Shown: positions 1 through 9,639 of the stretch, piece after piece
How positions within the stretch are numbered: position 1 is the first letter of the stretch
Layout of the letters: every line of letters begins with the position of its first letter
The notes under the pieces: generated by a model
Database searches by the model: none
What the model was told of the DNA's origin: nothing
Seen by the model: only the letters and a program-made list of their open reading frames with translations
NCBI GenBank assembly: GCA_963792885.1
Contig: CAWBXX010000005.1
Coordinates: 1-64,000, forward strand
Direction of reading: 5' to 3'
Length of the DNA: 64,000 nucleotides
Origin: DASWJZ01 sp963792885
GTDB taxonomy: Bacteria > Pseudomonadota > Alphaproteobacteria > Rhizobiales > Afifellaceae
Program-made: the position numbers and the translations under genes

Positions 1-200
1 ACAATCGGGCAATCGAATACGTCGTCGACAAGAACGTGCACAAGCAGGGCGAGTCCCATGCCGGGTGTGCGGGTTCGCATCGACAACCCTGAGATGCTGC
101 TGCAGGACAAGCCCGACTACGTAGTGATCTGCCCTGGAACTTCCGCGACGAGATCATCAGGCAGCAGCGTGGCTTCCTCGCTTCCGGCGGGCGCTTCTGA
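1..200 (+). CDS. SAM-dependent sugar C-methyltransferase, 3' fragment (frameshifted)
   Basis: Only the C-terminal end lies in the window. Reading from base 3 gives NRAIEYVVDKNVHKQG. After one lost base near 58 it continues as MPGVRVRIDNPEMLLQDKPD, and after another near 139 as ILPWNFRDEI, ending FLASGGRF before TGA 198-200. The PDY-V-LPWN-DEI pattern is typical of the C-terminal C-methyltransferase domain (Methyltransf_14) of NDP-deoxysugar methyltransferases. Two similar genes follow directly, so this is the first of a tandem set. Whether the two indels are biological or sequencing errors cannot be told from this fragment alone. Confidence 0.7.
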
Positions 201-239
201 TGCCGTTTAAGGAATCTCGGAATCGTCGAAGCATGAACG

Positions 240-1437
240 ATGCGGCGCCAGCGAGGTGAAGTCGTGGTTACGTGCCCAAGCTGCGGAAGCACGGCGCTTG
301 CCGATATCTATCGAGTTGACGGCGTCCCGGTTCGAAAGCTGCATCCTGCTTGATTCGAGGGACGAGGCCGTCTCGTTCCCGCGTCATGCCATTGATCTGT
401 CGTTCTGCGAGGCGTGCGGGTTCGTCTTCAACAAAGCCTTCGACGAGCGGCTCCTCGACTATTCGCAGGCGACGGAGGAATCCCAGCACTTTTCCGGCAC
501 GTTCAACCGCTTCGCGAACGAGCTGGTTGCCGAAATCGGTTCGCTCTACGATCTGAGCGGCCGGGAGGTGCTAGAGGTCGGCTGCGGCAAGGGCGACTTC
601 CTGCTGGCGCTCTGCGCAAAGACGGGATCGCACGGCGTTGGGATCGACCCCGGCTTCCTGCCGAACCGGGCTTCGCCGGACGGCGCAAACGGCGGCGTCT
701 TCCGCCGCGAATATTTCACGCCGGAAAATATCACAGAGCCGCCCGACTTCATCGTCTGCCGGCACACGCTTGAGCACATCCGGCCCGTCGCGGAATTCGT
801 CGACGGAATTCGCGAGATCGTCGGCGACCGCAAGGACGTCGATATCTTCTTCGAGACGCCGGACGTTCGCCGCGTGCTCGCCGAGGGCGCCTTCTGGGAT
901 ATCTATTTCGAACACTGCTCTTATTTCACCACCGGCTCGCATGCGCGGCTCTTCAGGCGCGCGGGCATGGACGTGACGAAACTCTACCTCGCCTACGACG
1001 ACCAGTACATCATTCAATATGCGAGCCCGTCCTCTGACGGCGCGTCGCCGCTCCTGGAAAGCGAAGAAATCTGGCCAGATGTTCGGGAGCTGGCATCGCA
1101 GTTCCCGGCCCGCGTCGGGGAAATCCGCGACCATTGGCGGGATTTCGTGCGCACGCGACACGGTCTCGGCAGGCGTGTGGCGCTTTGGGGCGGCGGCTCG
1201 AAGGCAGTGGCCTTCCTGACCACGCTCGGGCTTGGTGCGGAGGTCGCACAGGTCATCGACATCAATCCCTTTAAACAGGGCAAGTTCCTTCCCGGCGCGG
1301 GCCACCAGGTGGTGGCGCCCGAGGACGTGCTGTCCGATCCCCCGGACTGCGTCATCGCAATGAACCCGATCTATTTGCGCGAGATTGGCGCAAGCCTCGA
1401 GAAGATGGGCCTCCGGCCCGAGCTCGTGGCGGTATGA
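240..1437 (+). CDS. Zn-finger SAM-dependent C-methyltransferase (frameshifted near 342)
   Basis: Predicted NDP-sugar or related small-molecule methyltransferase. ATG 240 opens a frame with VVTCPSCGS; an extra A near 341-344 then shifts it into the frame that starts around VPVRSCILLDSRDEA and contains the second zinc pair FCEACGFVF. The SAM site is VLEVGCGKGDFLLAL, followed by CRHTLEHI. The C-terminal domain has VALWGGGSKAVAFL, as in TylC3/Methyltransf_14 proteins. Zn-binding domain, Rossmann domain and C-terminal domain therefore occur in the standard order, and length (about 399 residues) fits the family. The next gene starts 1 base after the stop, so they are cotranscribed. The sugar substrate is unknown. 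Confidence 0.85.
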
Positions 1438-1438
1438 G

Positions 1439-2682
1439 ATGATTGCGCCGTCCGCTTCCTGCCCTCTGTGCGGCGGGCGCGAGATCTCCGCGGTCTTCGC
1501 GCTTCCCGCCGTGCCGGTGCTCTGCAACCAGCTCTGGTCGGATGCGGACGCGGCAAGGCGGGCGCCGGTCGGCGATGTCGACCTCGTCTTCTGCGAGAGC
1601 TGTGCTCTAATCTTCAATCGGAGCTTCGAGCCGGACAAGATGGCCTACGCGCCCGGCTACGAGAACGCATTGCATTTTTCGCCGACCTTCCAGGCCTTCG
1701 CCGAGGAATTGGCGGCAACGCTGCATCACCAAGTAGACCTCGCCGGCAAGAAGATAGTCGAGATTGGCTGCGGCGACGGCCACATGCTGGACCTGATGGC
1801 CAAGAACGGCGTGCGCTCAGCCGTCGGCTTCGACCCCTCCATGGCAGAGAAGCCGTCCGCAGTCCTGCATGAAGGCGTCGAAATCGTCCCGGAATATTTC
1901 CATTCCGACCAGCTCCCGGACGGCTTCGACGCCGTTCTATGCCGCCACGTGCTGGAGCATCTGCCCGATCCGGTAAGCCTGCTCTCGGAGGATCCGCCGC
2001 GCCATCGCAAATCGCTCCTGCCCGGTTTACTTCGAAGTGCCGAACGCACAGTGGATGCTCGACAGCTTGAGCATGTGGGACGTGATCTATGAGCACGTCA
2101 CCCTCTGGACCGAGCCGGCAATCCGGGCCTTGTTCCGGCGCACGGGCTGCCGAGGCCGTGACCGTGGCGGCGGGGTACGGCGGCCAATTCCTGATGGTGG
2201 AGGCCATACCCTCGAACTCTCGGCCCGACGATCGTCCGCCGCGCGAGGCCATCGATCGCGTTCGCGCATCGATTCGCACATTCTCCGACGCCGCCGGCGG
2301 CGAACTGCGCAAATGGCAGGCGCGTCTTGGCGACCTCGCGCGGACGAATGGCCGCGCCGTCGTCTGGGGCGCGGGCTCCAAAGGCATCACATTTGCGAAT
2401 ACGGGGGATACGGACACCCCGGAAGACATCGTGGCCCTGGTCGACATAAATGCGCGAAAGCACGGAATGGTCGCCCCGGGGATTGCGCTGCCGGTGGTCG
2501 CGCCGGCCGACCTTCGGCGCCTCGCTCCCGATCTCGTGCTGATCTCAAATGCGCGATATCAGGACGAAATCCGGGCGATGGTGGCCGATCTCGGCATTGC
2601 CCCGGCATTCGGTGTCATCGCCCGGGTAGCGCCGGAATCCGGCCACCCCAAGGGGCTGAAAGATAAGCACGAACCTTTCTGA
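1439..2682 (+). CDS. Zn-finger SAM-dependent C-methyltransferase, second copy (two frameshifts)
   Basis: A paralogue of the preceding gene. ATG 1439 gives MIAPSASCPLCGG, then FCESCALIFNRSF (zinc cysteines) and the SAM motif IVEIGCGDGHML with CRHVLEHLPDP. An extra G near 1990 shifts into the frame reading EIRRAIANRSCPVYFEVPNA, and an extra C near 2151 shifts into the frame reading EAVTVAAGYGGQF to the end. The C-terminal domain contains AVVWGAGSKGITFAN and VDINARKHG. Restored length is about 413 residues, normal for the family. The tandem arrangement suggests successive methylations on one glycan or sugar nucleotide; this is inference. Confidence 0.82.
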
Positions 2683-2835
2683 TTCGCTCTCATTGGCACG
2701 CACAACGTGGCCGACAGTGTGACCGCCGTTTTCTAGCGTTGCGAGGAACAAGGTGCCGCAACCTGGGCGTCGCACCTGCTTCCACAGGTTTTGCACTGTT
2801 CTTAGGCAAACCGATGACTCTGGGATGAAATAACA

Positions 2836-2856
2836 TGTACATAAGCGGCTTGTACA
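2836..2856. promoter_or_regulatory. Paired TGTACA palindromes in the 332-bp gap before the T1SS operon
   Basis: The gap 2683-3014 has no convincing gene. It contains two copies of the self-complementary hexamer TGTACA (2836-2841 and 2851-2856), 15 bp apart centre to centre, a layout compatible with an operator bound by a dimeric regulator. A purine-rich ribosome binding site AGGGGGAG follows at 3001-3008, upstream of ATG 3015. No clear -35/-10 pair was identified, so the regulatory role is a guess. Confidence 0.3.
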
Positions 2857-3014
2857 TTCACCAGTGAGAATTGCGCCTTTTGTTGCCGCGTGAGTAAGTG
2901 TGCCTTAATCATTGCGCCATGATAACGCCTGTATTCAACATAACATGGCAACCGACTACGATAACTTTCGCAGCGGCAATCACCGCGCGCTATGCATTGC
3001 AGGGGGAGTCCAGG

Positions 3015-4742
3015 ATGCTTTTCAGGGCTCGACGCTCCGAGCTGCGCGACGCGTTCAGCGCCTGTCGTACTGCTCTTCTTGGCGTCGCCCTGTTCAGCGG
3101 AGCGATCAATATTCTTATGCTGACCGGCTCGTTCTTTATGCTGGAAGTCTACGATCGCGTGTTGCCCAGCCGCAGCATTCCGACCCTTGTTGCCCTGGCG
3201 ATGATCGCGGCCGTCCTCTTTGCGTTTCTCGGTCTCCTCGACGTTACCCGTTCGCGCATTCTCGCTCGCGTTGGCGGCGAGTTGAACACGCGGCTCGCAC
3301 CGCGCATTTACGACACGATCGTGAGGCTGCCGCTTCGCGGCTACGGCGAGCGCGACAGCCTGCAGCCGCTCCGCGACCTTGATCAGATCAGGTCGTTCTT
3401 TTCCGGCGGCGGACCAGGGGCCCTTTTCGACCTTCCGTGGATGCCGCTTTATTTTCTCATCTGCTTCGGCTTCCACTTCTGGATCGGAGTGACGGCCACG
3501 GTTGGCGCCCTTATCCTGATCGTGTTGACGGGCCTCACCGAGGTTCTCACTCGCCAGCCAATCCGAGAAGCAGCGCGCGCAGGCACCTTGCGCATCATGC
3601 TTGCGGAATCCGGCCAGCGCAACGCCGAGGCGCTCCAAGCGATGGGCATGGCCGGCTGGATGGGCCGCGAATGGGGCGAGAGCGACGAGGATTACTTGAG
3701 TGTGCAACAGCGCGCGAGCGACGTCAGCGGCGGCCTCGGCGGACTTGCGAAGACGCTGCGGATGGTGCTGCAGGCGACGGTCCTTGGCGTCGGCGCGTCT
3801 GTCGTCATCCAACAGGAGGCGACCGCAGGTATCATCATTGCCGGGTCGATCTTGAGCGCGCGGGCACTGGCCCCGCTCGACACAGCAATCGAGAACTGGA
3901 AAGGCTTCCAGGCTGCGCGCCAAGGCCGGCATCGGCTGCACAACCTTCTCGAGGCGGTGCCGCCGCTCGTCGAGCCGATGCCTCTGCCGCCTCCCGCCGA
4001 AAAGATTGGCGTTGAGCATGTAAGCGTCGCCCCGCCGGGTGTGAACCGCCTCGTGGTTCAGGATGTGTCTTTCAACATCGAAAACGGCGACGGTCTCGGC
4101 ATTATCGGCCCGAGCGCATCCGGTAAGTCGTCGCTGGCGCGCTCGTTGGTCGGCGTCTGGACCCCCGCACGCGGTCGTATCCGGCTTGACGGCGCAGCCC
4201 TTGATCAATGGTCGCCGGAAGCGCTTGGACGCCACATCGGCTACCTTCCGCAAGACGTCGAGCTCTTCGACGGCAACATCGCCCAGAACATCGCGCGCTT
4301 CGACCCCGGCGGCACTGCAGCGGCGATCATCGCGGCCGCGCAGACGGCCGGTGTCCACGACATGATTTTGCGGCTGCCGGAAGGATATCAGACGGTGATC
4401 GGATGGGGCGGAGAAGCGCTTTCAGCCGGCCAGCGGCAACGCATCGCGCTCGCCCGTGCGCTCTACGGCGATCCATTCCTTGTCGTTCTTGACGAGCCGA
4501 ACTCGAATCTCGACGGCGAGGGCGAAGAAGCTCTGACGCGCGCGCTCCTGAGCGTCCGTGACCGCGGCGGCATCGTCATCGTGATCGCCCATCGTCCGAG
4601 CGCGCTCGCCGCCGTCAGCAAGGTGCTCGTGATGGCCGATGGAAAAGTGCAGGCGTACCGTCCGAAAGAGGATGTGCTGCAGAAGGTGCTGCGGCCAAGA
4701 GCCCTTCCCACGAGGACCGGAATGGCGGTTACGGGAACATGA
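3015..4742 (+). CDS. Type I secretion system permease/ATPase (PrtD family)
   Basis: Inner-membrane ABC exporter half-transporter that energises one-step secretion of a protein to the outside together with an HlyD adaptor and a TolC-like channel. ATG 3015 is preferred to longer frames because AGGGGGAG lies 6 bases upstream. The N-terminal half has hydrophobic segments around residues 20-45, 55-80, 150-190 and 255-290. The ATPase domain shows Walker A GPSASGKSS (about 364), signature LSAGQRQRIALARAL (about 468), Walker B VVLDEPNSNLD (about 490) and H-loop AHRPS. There is no C39 peptidase domain, which fits the PrtD rather than the bacteriocin type. About 575 residues, intact. The adaptor gene overlaps its stop. 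No RTX substrate gene is visible nearby. Confidence 0.93.
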   Translation: MLFRARRSELRDAFSACRTALLGVALFSGAINILMLTGSFFMLEVYDRVLPSRSIPTLVALAMIAAVLFAFLGLLDVTRSRILARVGGELNTRLAPRIYDTIVRLPLRGYGERDSLQPLRDLDQIRSFFSGGGPGALFDLPWMPLYFLICFGFHFWIGVTATVGALILIVLTGLTEVLTRQPIREAARAGTLRIMLAESGQRNAEALQAMGMAGWMGREWGESDEDYLSVQQRASDVSGGLGGLAKTLRMVLQATVLGVGASVVIQQEATAGIIIAGSILSARALAPLDTAIENWKGFQAARQGRHRLHNLLEAVPPLVEPMPLPPPAEKIGVEHVSVAPPGVNRLVVQDVSFNIENGDGLGIIGPSASGKSSLARSLVGVWTPARGRIRLDGAALDQWSPEALGRHIGYLPQDVELFDGNIAQNIARFDPGGTAAAIIAAAQTAGVHDMILRLPEGYQTVIGWGGEALSAGQRQRIALARALYGDPFLVVLDEPNSNLDGEGEEALTRALLSVRDRGGIVIVIAHRPSALAAVSKVLVMADGKVQAYRPKEDVLQKVLRPRALPTRTGMAVTGT

Positions 4743-6052
4743 GAGAGCTGCGACTGGCGGCGAGTCCGGCGGGGCGCGTCGATCCGCTTCCACCTAATCG
4801 GGGGTATCGCTGCGGTGGCGGTGCTCGTCTTCGGTGTCGGCGGATGGGCGGCAACCGCCAGGCTGTCGGGCGCGGTGATCGCGCCGGGTGTGCTGGTCGT
4901 CGATTCCAACGTGAAGACGATTCAGCACCCGACCGGCGGCATCGTCGGTGAGCTCTACGTGAAAGACGGCGACCGTGTGAAAGCCGGCGACATGTTGATC
5001 CGTCTCGACGCGACGAAGGCGCAGTCCAATCTCGATATTGTCACCAAGAATATCGACGAGCTTGCGGCGCGTCGCGCGCGCCTTGAAGCCGAACAGGACG
5101 GCGACGACGCTCCCGATTTTCCGCAGGATCTCCTTGATCGGCAGAACGATCCCGAGGTCGCAAAGCTTCTCGCAGGTGAGCGCAAGCTGTTCCAGGTCGG
5201 GCTACCACGCGCGACGGCCAGAAAGCGCAGCTGCGCGAGCGCATGCAGCAATTGCAGGAAGAGATCGGCGGACTCACCGCGCAGATCGATTCGAAGGATC
5301 GGGAAATCTCCTTGATCAAGACGGAGCTCGAAGGGATCAGAGGCCTGTGGGCCAAGGGTCTGGTGCCGATCACGCGTGTGACCGAGGTGGAGAGAGACCT
5401 TGCAAGGCTGCAGGGCGAGCGCGGCCAGTTGCTCGCCTCGGTCGCGCAGGCGCGCGGTAAGATCACTGAGACTGACCTGCAGGTTCTGCAGATCGATCAG
5501 GACATGCGCTCCAAAGTGGGCGACGATCTCGCCGATGTCCGCGCCAAGATGGCGGAGCTTGGCGAACGCAAGACCGCCGCCGAGGACGAGTTGAGACGCA
5601 TCGAGATTCGCGCGCCGCAGGAAGGCACGGTGCACGAGCTCGCGGTTCACACCGTCGGAGGCGTCATCGCCGCCGGTGATGTGATTATGCGGTTGGTCCC
5701 GGACGAGGATCAGCTTCGCGTCGAAGCAAAGATTTCCCCGCAGGAGATCGACCGCGTCACGCTCAACCAGCCTGCCCTGCTGCGCTTCACCTCTTTCGAC
5801 ACCCGCTCGACGCCGGAGATCAACGGCAAGGTCAGCCTGGTTTCCGCTGCGACGAGCTTCGAACAGAAGACCGGGCTGAGCTACTACACGGTGCCGTGTC
5901 CATTGCCGACGATGAGATCAGTCGGCTCGGCCCGCTCGCCTTCTGCCTGGCATGCCGGTCGAGGTCTTCATCGAGACCGGAGAGGGACGCTTGCGTCCTA
6001 TCTCGCGAAGCCGCTCGTCGACCAGTTCGAGCGCGCGCTTAAGGAGAGATAG
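4739..6052 (+). CDS. HlyD/PrtE-family type I secretion adaptor (several frameshifts)
   Basis: Periplasmic membrane fusion protein partner of the preceding exporter; ATG 4739 overlaps its stop. The N-terminal membrane helix reads GIAAVAVLVFGVGGWAATA after a shift in the GGGG run near 4771-4775. The lipoyl/biotin-like half domain contains IQHPTGGIVGELYVKDGD, followed by a long coiled coil (MQQLQEEIGGLTAQIDSK...), then RIEIRAPQEGTVHEL and a beta-barrel domain. Further single-base shifts are inferred near 5200, 5895, 5952 and 5987, the last ones restoring the order VSIADDEISRLG, GMPVEVFIETG and ASYLAKPL. Corrected length is about 435 residues, usual for PrtE/HlyD. Confidence 0.85.
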
Positions 6053-6071
6053 ACTTCGGGAAGTGCGCCGC

Positions 6072-6092
6072 GCGGGGCGTGTGCCGCCCCGC
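6072..6092. terminator. Stem-loop between convergent hlyD-like and rfbA genes
   Basis: GCGGGGCG and CGCCCCGC form an 8-bp perfect stem around TGTGC in the 42-bp gap between two convergent genes. There is no T tract, so it is a plausible bidirectional transcription stop or simply a conserved hairpin. Confidence 0.4.
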
Positions 6093-6094
6093 CC

Positions 6095-6965
6095 TCACCC
6101 GGTCGGCGCAAGAGACTTCAGATAGTCCCCATAACGCGTCTTGCCGTACTCGCCAGCAAGTTTCTTGAGCTGCGCGGCATCGATCCAGCCTTGACGGAAG
6201 GCGATCTCCTCCAGGCAGGCGATCGGCAGCGCCTGCCGGTGCTGGATCGTGCGCACGAACTCCGCAGCCTCCAGCAGGCTGTCGCACGTGCCAGTGTCGA
6301 GCCACGCAAAGCCGCGGCCGAGCCGCTCGACATGCAGCTCGCCCCATTCGAGATAGATCCGGTTGACGTCGGTGATCTCGAGCTCGCCGCGCGGCGACGG
6401 CTTCAGCGATGCGGCGATGTCCAGCACGCGGTTGTCGTAGACATAGAGGCCCGTCACCGCCCAGTTGCTCGTTCGGATTCGCCGGCTTCTCCTCGAGCGC
6501 GATGGCCTTGCCCGACGCATCGAAGGTGACGACGCCATAGCGCTGCGGGTCGATCACCTCGTAGGCGAACACGGTGGCGCCCTCTCTCCGACGCATCGCG
6601 TCGCAGCAGATCCGGCAGCGTATGCCCGAAGAAGATGTTGTCGCCGAGCACGAGCGTGACGTGGTCATCGCCGACGAAGTCGCGTCCGATGATGAAGGCC
6701 TGCGCGAGACCTTCCGGCTTCGGCTGCACCGCGTAATCGAAGTGCATACCGAGGTGCGAGCCGTCGCCGAAGAGGTTGCGATAGAGCGGCGACGTCCTGC
6801 GGCGTGGTGATGATCAGGATCTCGCGGATGTCTGCCAGCATCAGCACCGAGATCGGATAGTAGACCATCGGCTTGTCGTAGATCGGCAGCAGCTGCTTGT
6901 TGACGGCGCGCGTGATCGGATGGAGACGCGTTCCGCTCGCCGCCGGCGAGCACGATTCCCTTCAT
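6095..6965 (-). CDS. rfbA: Glucose-1-phosphate thymidylyltransferase (several frameshifts)
   Basis: First step of dTDP-L-rhamnose synthesis: dTTP plus glucose-1-phosphate to dTDP-glucose. The reverse strand starts MKGIVLAGG at 6965 and, across at least four single-base shifts, gives MVYYPISVLMLADIREILII, VTLVLGDNIFFGHTLPDLL, GATVFAYEVIDPQRYGVV, FDASGKAIALEEKPANPN and VTGLYVYDN, ending FRQGWIDAAQLKKLAGEYG...YLKSLAPTG. These blocks in order are diagnostic of RfbA/RmlA, and 871 bp corresponds to the usual 290 residues. The start overlaps or abuts the end of rfbD, so the gene is last in an rfbB-rfbD-rfbA operon. Confidence 0.88.
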
Positions 6966-7863
6966 GATGCCTCTCTTTGCGGCGCTTCGCCCAGCGCCTC
7001 GCCGCAATACCTCGCGGCAAAGCTGTCTCAAAGCCGGCAAGCCTCAAACCGAATTCGCGCGCGAAGGCGTCGCTCGACAGGCGACTGTCGCGCGGCCGTC
7101 GCGCCGGCGTCGGATAGACGCTGGTCGAGACCGCGTGGTTGACCGGAGGCCGATAGCCACGCGTCGCGAGAGCACCGAAGATCGCCTCGGCAAAACCGTG
7201 CCAAGTCGTCTCCGACGCGCCGACGAGATGATAGGTGCCCCAGCTGACATCGCCGCGGATCAGGCGCCCGGCAATGCCAGCGACGGCCGATGCGAGATCA
7301 TGCGCGGCCGTCGGACAGCCGCGCTGATCGACCACGACGCGCACTTGGTCCTGCACCTCGGCGAGCTTCAGCATGGTGAGCACGAAGTTCTTCCCGGACG
7401 CGGCGTAGATCCATGAGGTTCGCAGGATAACGTGCTGCGGATTCGCGTCTCGGATCGCCTGCTCGCCCGCGAGCTTCGTGCGGCCGTAGGCATTGATCGG
7501 ATTGACGGCGTCCGACTCGATGTAGGGTGAGCCCTTCTCGCCGTCGAACACATAGTCCGTTGAGAAGTGCACCACGGGAACGGAAAGCTCGGCTGCCGCG
7601 CGCGCAATCGCACCGGGCGCGACGGCGTTGACGAGGGTCGCAGTCTCTTCGTCGTCCTCGGCCGCATCAACGGCCGTGTAGGCCGCTGCGATGACCACGA
7701 GGTCTGGCCGGTGCTGTCGCACGATCGCGGCAAGGCTCTCGGGACGCATCAGGTCGGCGGCGGCCCGATCGAGCGACGTGAGCGCCGTGCCTTCGGGCCA
7801 GCGCGCACGAGTCAGCTCGCGCGCAACCTGCCCCGTTGAGCCGAAGATAAGCACGCGCGCCAC
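6962..7863 (-). CDS. rfbD: dTDP-4-dehydrorhamnose reductase (end uncertain, probable frameshift)
   Basis: NAD(P)H-dependent last step to dTDP-L-rhamnose. GTG 7863 gives MARVLIFGSTGQVARELTRA with the Rossmann GxxGxxx motif; it is chosen because TGAGG lies upstream and the rfbB stop is only 8 bases away. Family blocks FSTDYVFDGEKG, INAYGRTKLAGEQ (YxxxK catalytic pair) and RTSWIYAASGKNFV are present. The frame is clear to about SSDAFAREFGLRLAGFETAL near 7030; beyond that it runs into rfbA. One alternative frame ends in TGA overlapping the rfbA ATG, so I place the end there. Length is about 300 residues, as expected. Confidence 0.87.
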
Positions 7864-7870
7864 GCGGACC

Positions 7871-8947
7871 TCACGCTCCCGCAAGAGCCGCGGGCTTGGC
7901 GCCGAGACGCTCGCCGCGATAGCGGTGAAGCAACGGCTGCCACCACGCTTCGTTCTCGATGTACCAGGCCACGGTCTTCCTGAGGCCGGCGTCGAAGCTC
8001 TGCGAGGGACGCCATCCGAGCTCGCGCTCGATCTTCGTCGTCTCCATCGCGTAGCGGAAATCGTGTCCCGGCCGGTCGGCGACGAAAGTTATGAGCTCGC
8101 GGCGTGGCCGCTCCGTTGGCAAAGGCTCCGCCATCGCATCGACCAGGTCGGCGATCGCAGTGACGACCTCGAGGTTCGTCCGCTCTTCGCCGCCGCCGAT
8201 GAAATAGGTCTCGCCGATCCCCCCACGCTCGATGACCGCGACGAGCGCCTCCGCATGATCCTCCACGTAGAGCCAGTCGCGGATGTTTTCGCCGCGTCCA
8301 TAGACAGGCAGCGCTTCGCCGGCGAGCGCCTTGATGATCATCAGCGGGATGAGCTTCTCGGGGAAATGATACGGTCCGTAATTGTTGGTGCAGTTCGTCA
8401 CGATGACGGGCAGACCGAATGTATGTCCCCACGCGCGGACCAGATGATCTGCCGCCGCCTTGCTTGCCGAATAGGGCGAGCGCGGGTCGTAGGGCGTCTT
8501 CTCGCCGAAGGGTGGATCGCCGGCGTTGAGCGCGCCGAACACCTCGTCGGTCGAGATATGATGGAATCGGAAGCGCGCCTTCGCAGCTGCGTCGAGCTTC
8601 TCCCGATACGCCCGCGCCGCTTCAAGCAAGCGGAACGTGCCGACTGCGTTGGTTTCGATGAACGCCGCCGGTCCATCGATTGAGCGATCGACATGTGTCT
8701 CGGCAGCAAGATGCATGACGGCGTCGGGCCGGAATTTTTGGAACGCCGCCGCCACCGCCGCCGGGTCGCAGATATTGCAGACGCGCAGCTCGTGGCGCGG
8801 ATTACCGGCGACCGCCGCGAGCGACGCCTCGGACGCTGCATAGGTCAGCTTGTCCAAGTTGAGGACGTCGTGCTCCGTCCGCGCGATCAAATGGCGAACG
8901 ACCGCGCTGCCGATAAATCCCGCGCCGCCGGTGACCAGAACTCGCAT
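7871..8947 (-). CDS. rfbB: dTDP-glucose 4,6-dehydratase
   Basis: Second step of dTDP-rhamnose synthesis: dTDP-glucose to dTDP-4-keto-6-deoxyglucose. An extended SDR enzyme with NAD motif TGGAGFIGS at residues 7-15, HLAAETHVDRSI, HISTDEVFG and catalytic YSASK (about residue 157), followed by NNYGPYHFPEKLIP. Length 358 residues, normal and intact. The start is placed at MRVLVTGG (8947) rather than a longer frame beginning 12 codons upstream, because the Rossmann strand begins right there. It heads the minus-strand rfbB-rfbD-rfbA operon, while rfbC lies at 11588 on the plus strand beyond the quorum-sensing pair. Confidence 0.95.
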   Translation of the reverse strand: MRVLVTGGAGFIGSAVVRHLIARTEHDVLNLDKLTYAASEASLAAVAGNPRHELRVCNICDPAAVAAAFQKFRPDAVMHLAAETHVDRSIDGPAAFIETNAVGTFRLLEAARAYREKLDAAAKARFRFHHISTDEVFGALNAGDPPFGEKTPYDPRSPYSASKAAADHLVRAWGHTFGLPVIVTNCTNNYGPYHFPEKLIPLMIIKALAGEALPVYGRGENIRDWLYVEDHAEALVAVIERGGIGETYFIGGGEERTNLEVVTAIADLVDAMAEPLPTERPRRELITFVADRPGHDFRYAMETTKIERELGWRPSQSFDAGLRKTVAWYIENEAWWQPLLHRYRGERLGAKPAALAGA

Positions 8948-9281
8948 CAGGGCGCCCCCGTTGCCGGGTAATTCCGGCATCATGTTACAGCGTAAAGAAA
9001 ATCTGCCGTTTTGTATGCGATCCAGCAGGCGCGCTCAACCACCCGGGAAGGACATGCTAAACGCGCGCGGGAAGATGTCGAAGCGACGGGAAGTCAGGCT
9101 CGGACGCGCGGGGACCGCCAGCTAATCTCTTCGCGGCTCATGACGAGGCCGCGCCGAGTGGACGGCTTGCGGCATGATTTGGTTTTGGGGAAACGCGGGC
9201 CCGCAGGGGCGAACGACGGCGCACGCCGATCGGCGTCAGATGTCGCCTGGACACGCCAGTCTCGCAGAAGGATCGATGCTC
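8948..9281. other. Intergenic stretch without a recognisable gene
   Basis: This 334-bp interval upstream of rfbB should contain the promoter of the minus-strand rfb operon, but no clear -35/-10 pair or repeat was found. The open frames present give arginine-rich, low-complexity translations typical of non-coding GC-rich DNA. Confidence 0.4.
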
Positions 9282-9440
9282 CTAAGAAAGAAGGAGTTCG
9301 ACCGCCTTCCAGATTGCGAGAGCCCACACGAGACATCCGGCGCCGACAATGAGCCTTAGGATCGCAGAAGCCGCACCGCCCGGGCGCAAATCTCCGTCAC
9401 CCCCTCCAAAGGCCGTCCCAGAAAAGACCTCAATGTTCAT
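9282..9440 (-). CDS. Small hypothetical membrane protein (52 residues)
   Basis: ATG 9440 (MNIEVFSGTAFGGGDGDLRP) opens a short frame ending in one hydrophobic helix, LRLIVGAGCLVWALAIW, before KAVELLLS and a stop. An AGG lies 12-14 bases upstream. No family is recognised; the evidence is the helix and the plausible start, so it may be spurious. Confidence 0.4.
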   Translation of the reverse strand: MNIEVFSGTAFGGGDGDLRPGGAASAILRLIVGAGCLVWALAIWKAVELLLS

Positions 9441-9639
9441 AGCCGCATTCGACCTATGACAGAACGCAGTCACACCCCTAAACGTCTGAGGTGCGATTGT
9501 GTTCATTCTAAGTGTGCGTCGGTTACACCCGCACGAGGGGTTCGCCGAACGCATCGCCGACCACGCACGATCATAGATGACAGTTTATTAACTGACTCTT
9601 TACGCCTGCGAAAGATGCGAGGTGACTTCTTTGGCGGGT

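Noticed and set aside
2802..4358. A 518-codon minus-strand frame opposite the T1SS ATPase
   Set aside because: The plus strand has all ABC motifs; the reverse translation has none.
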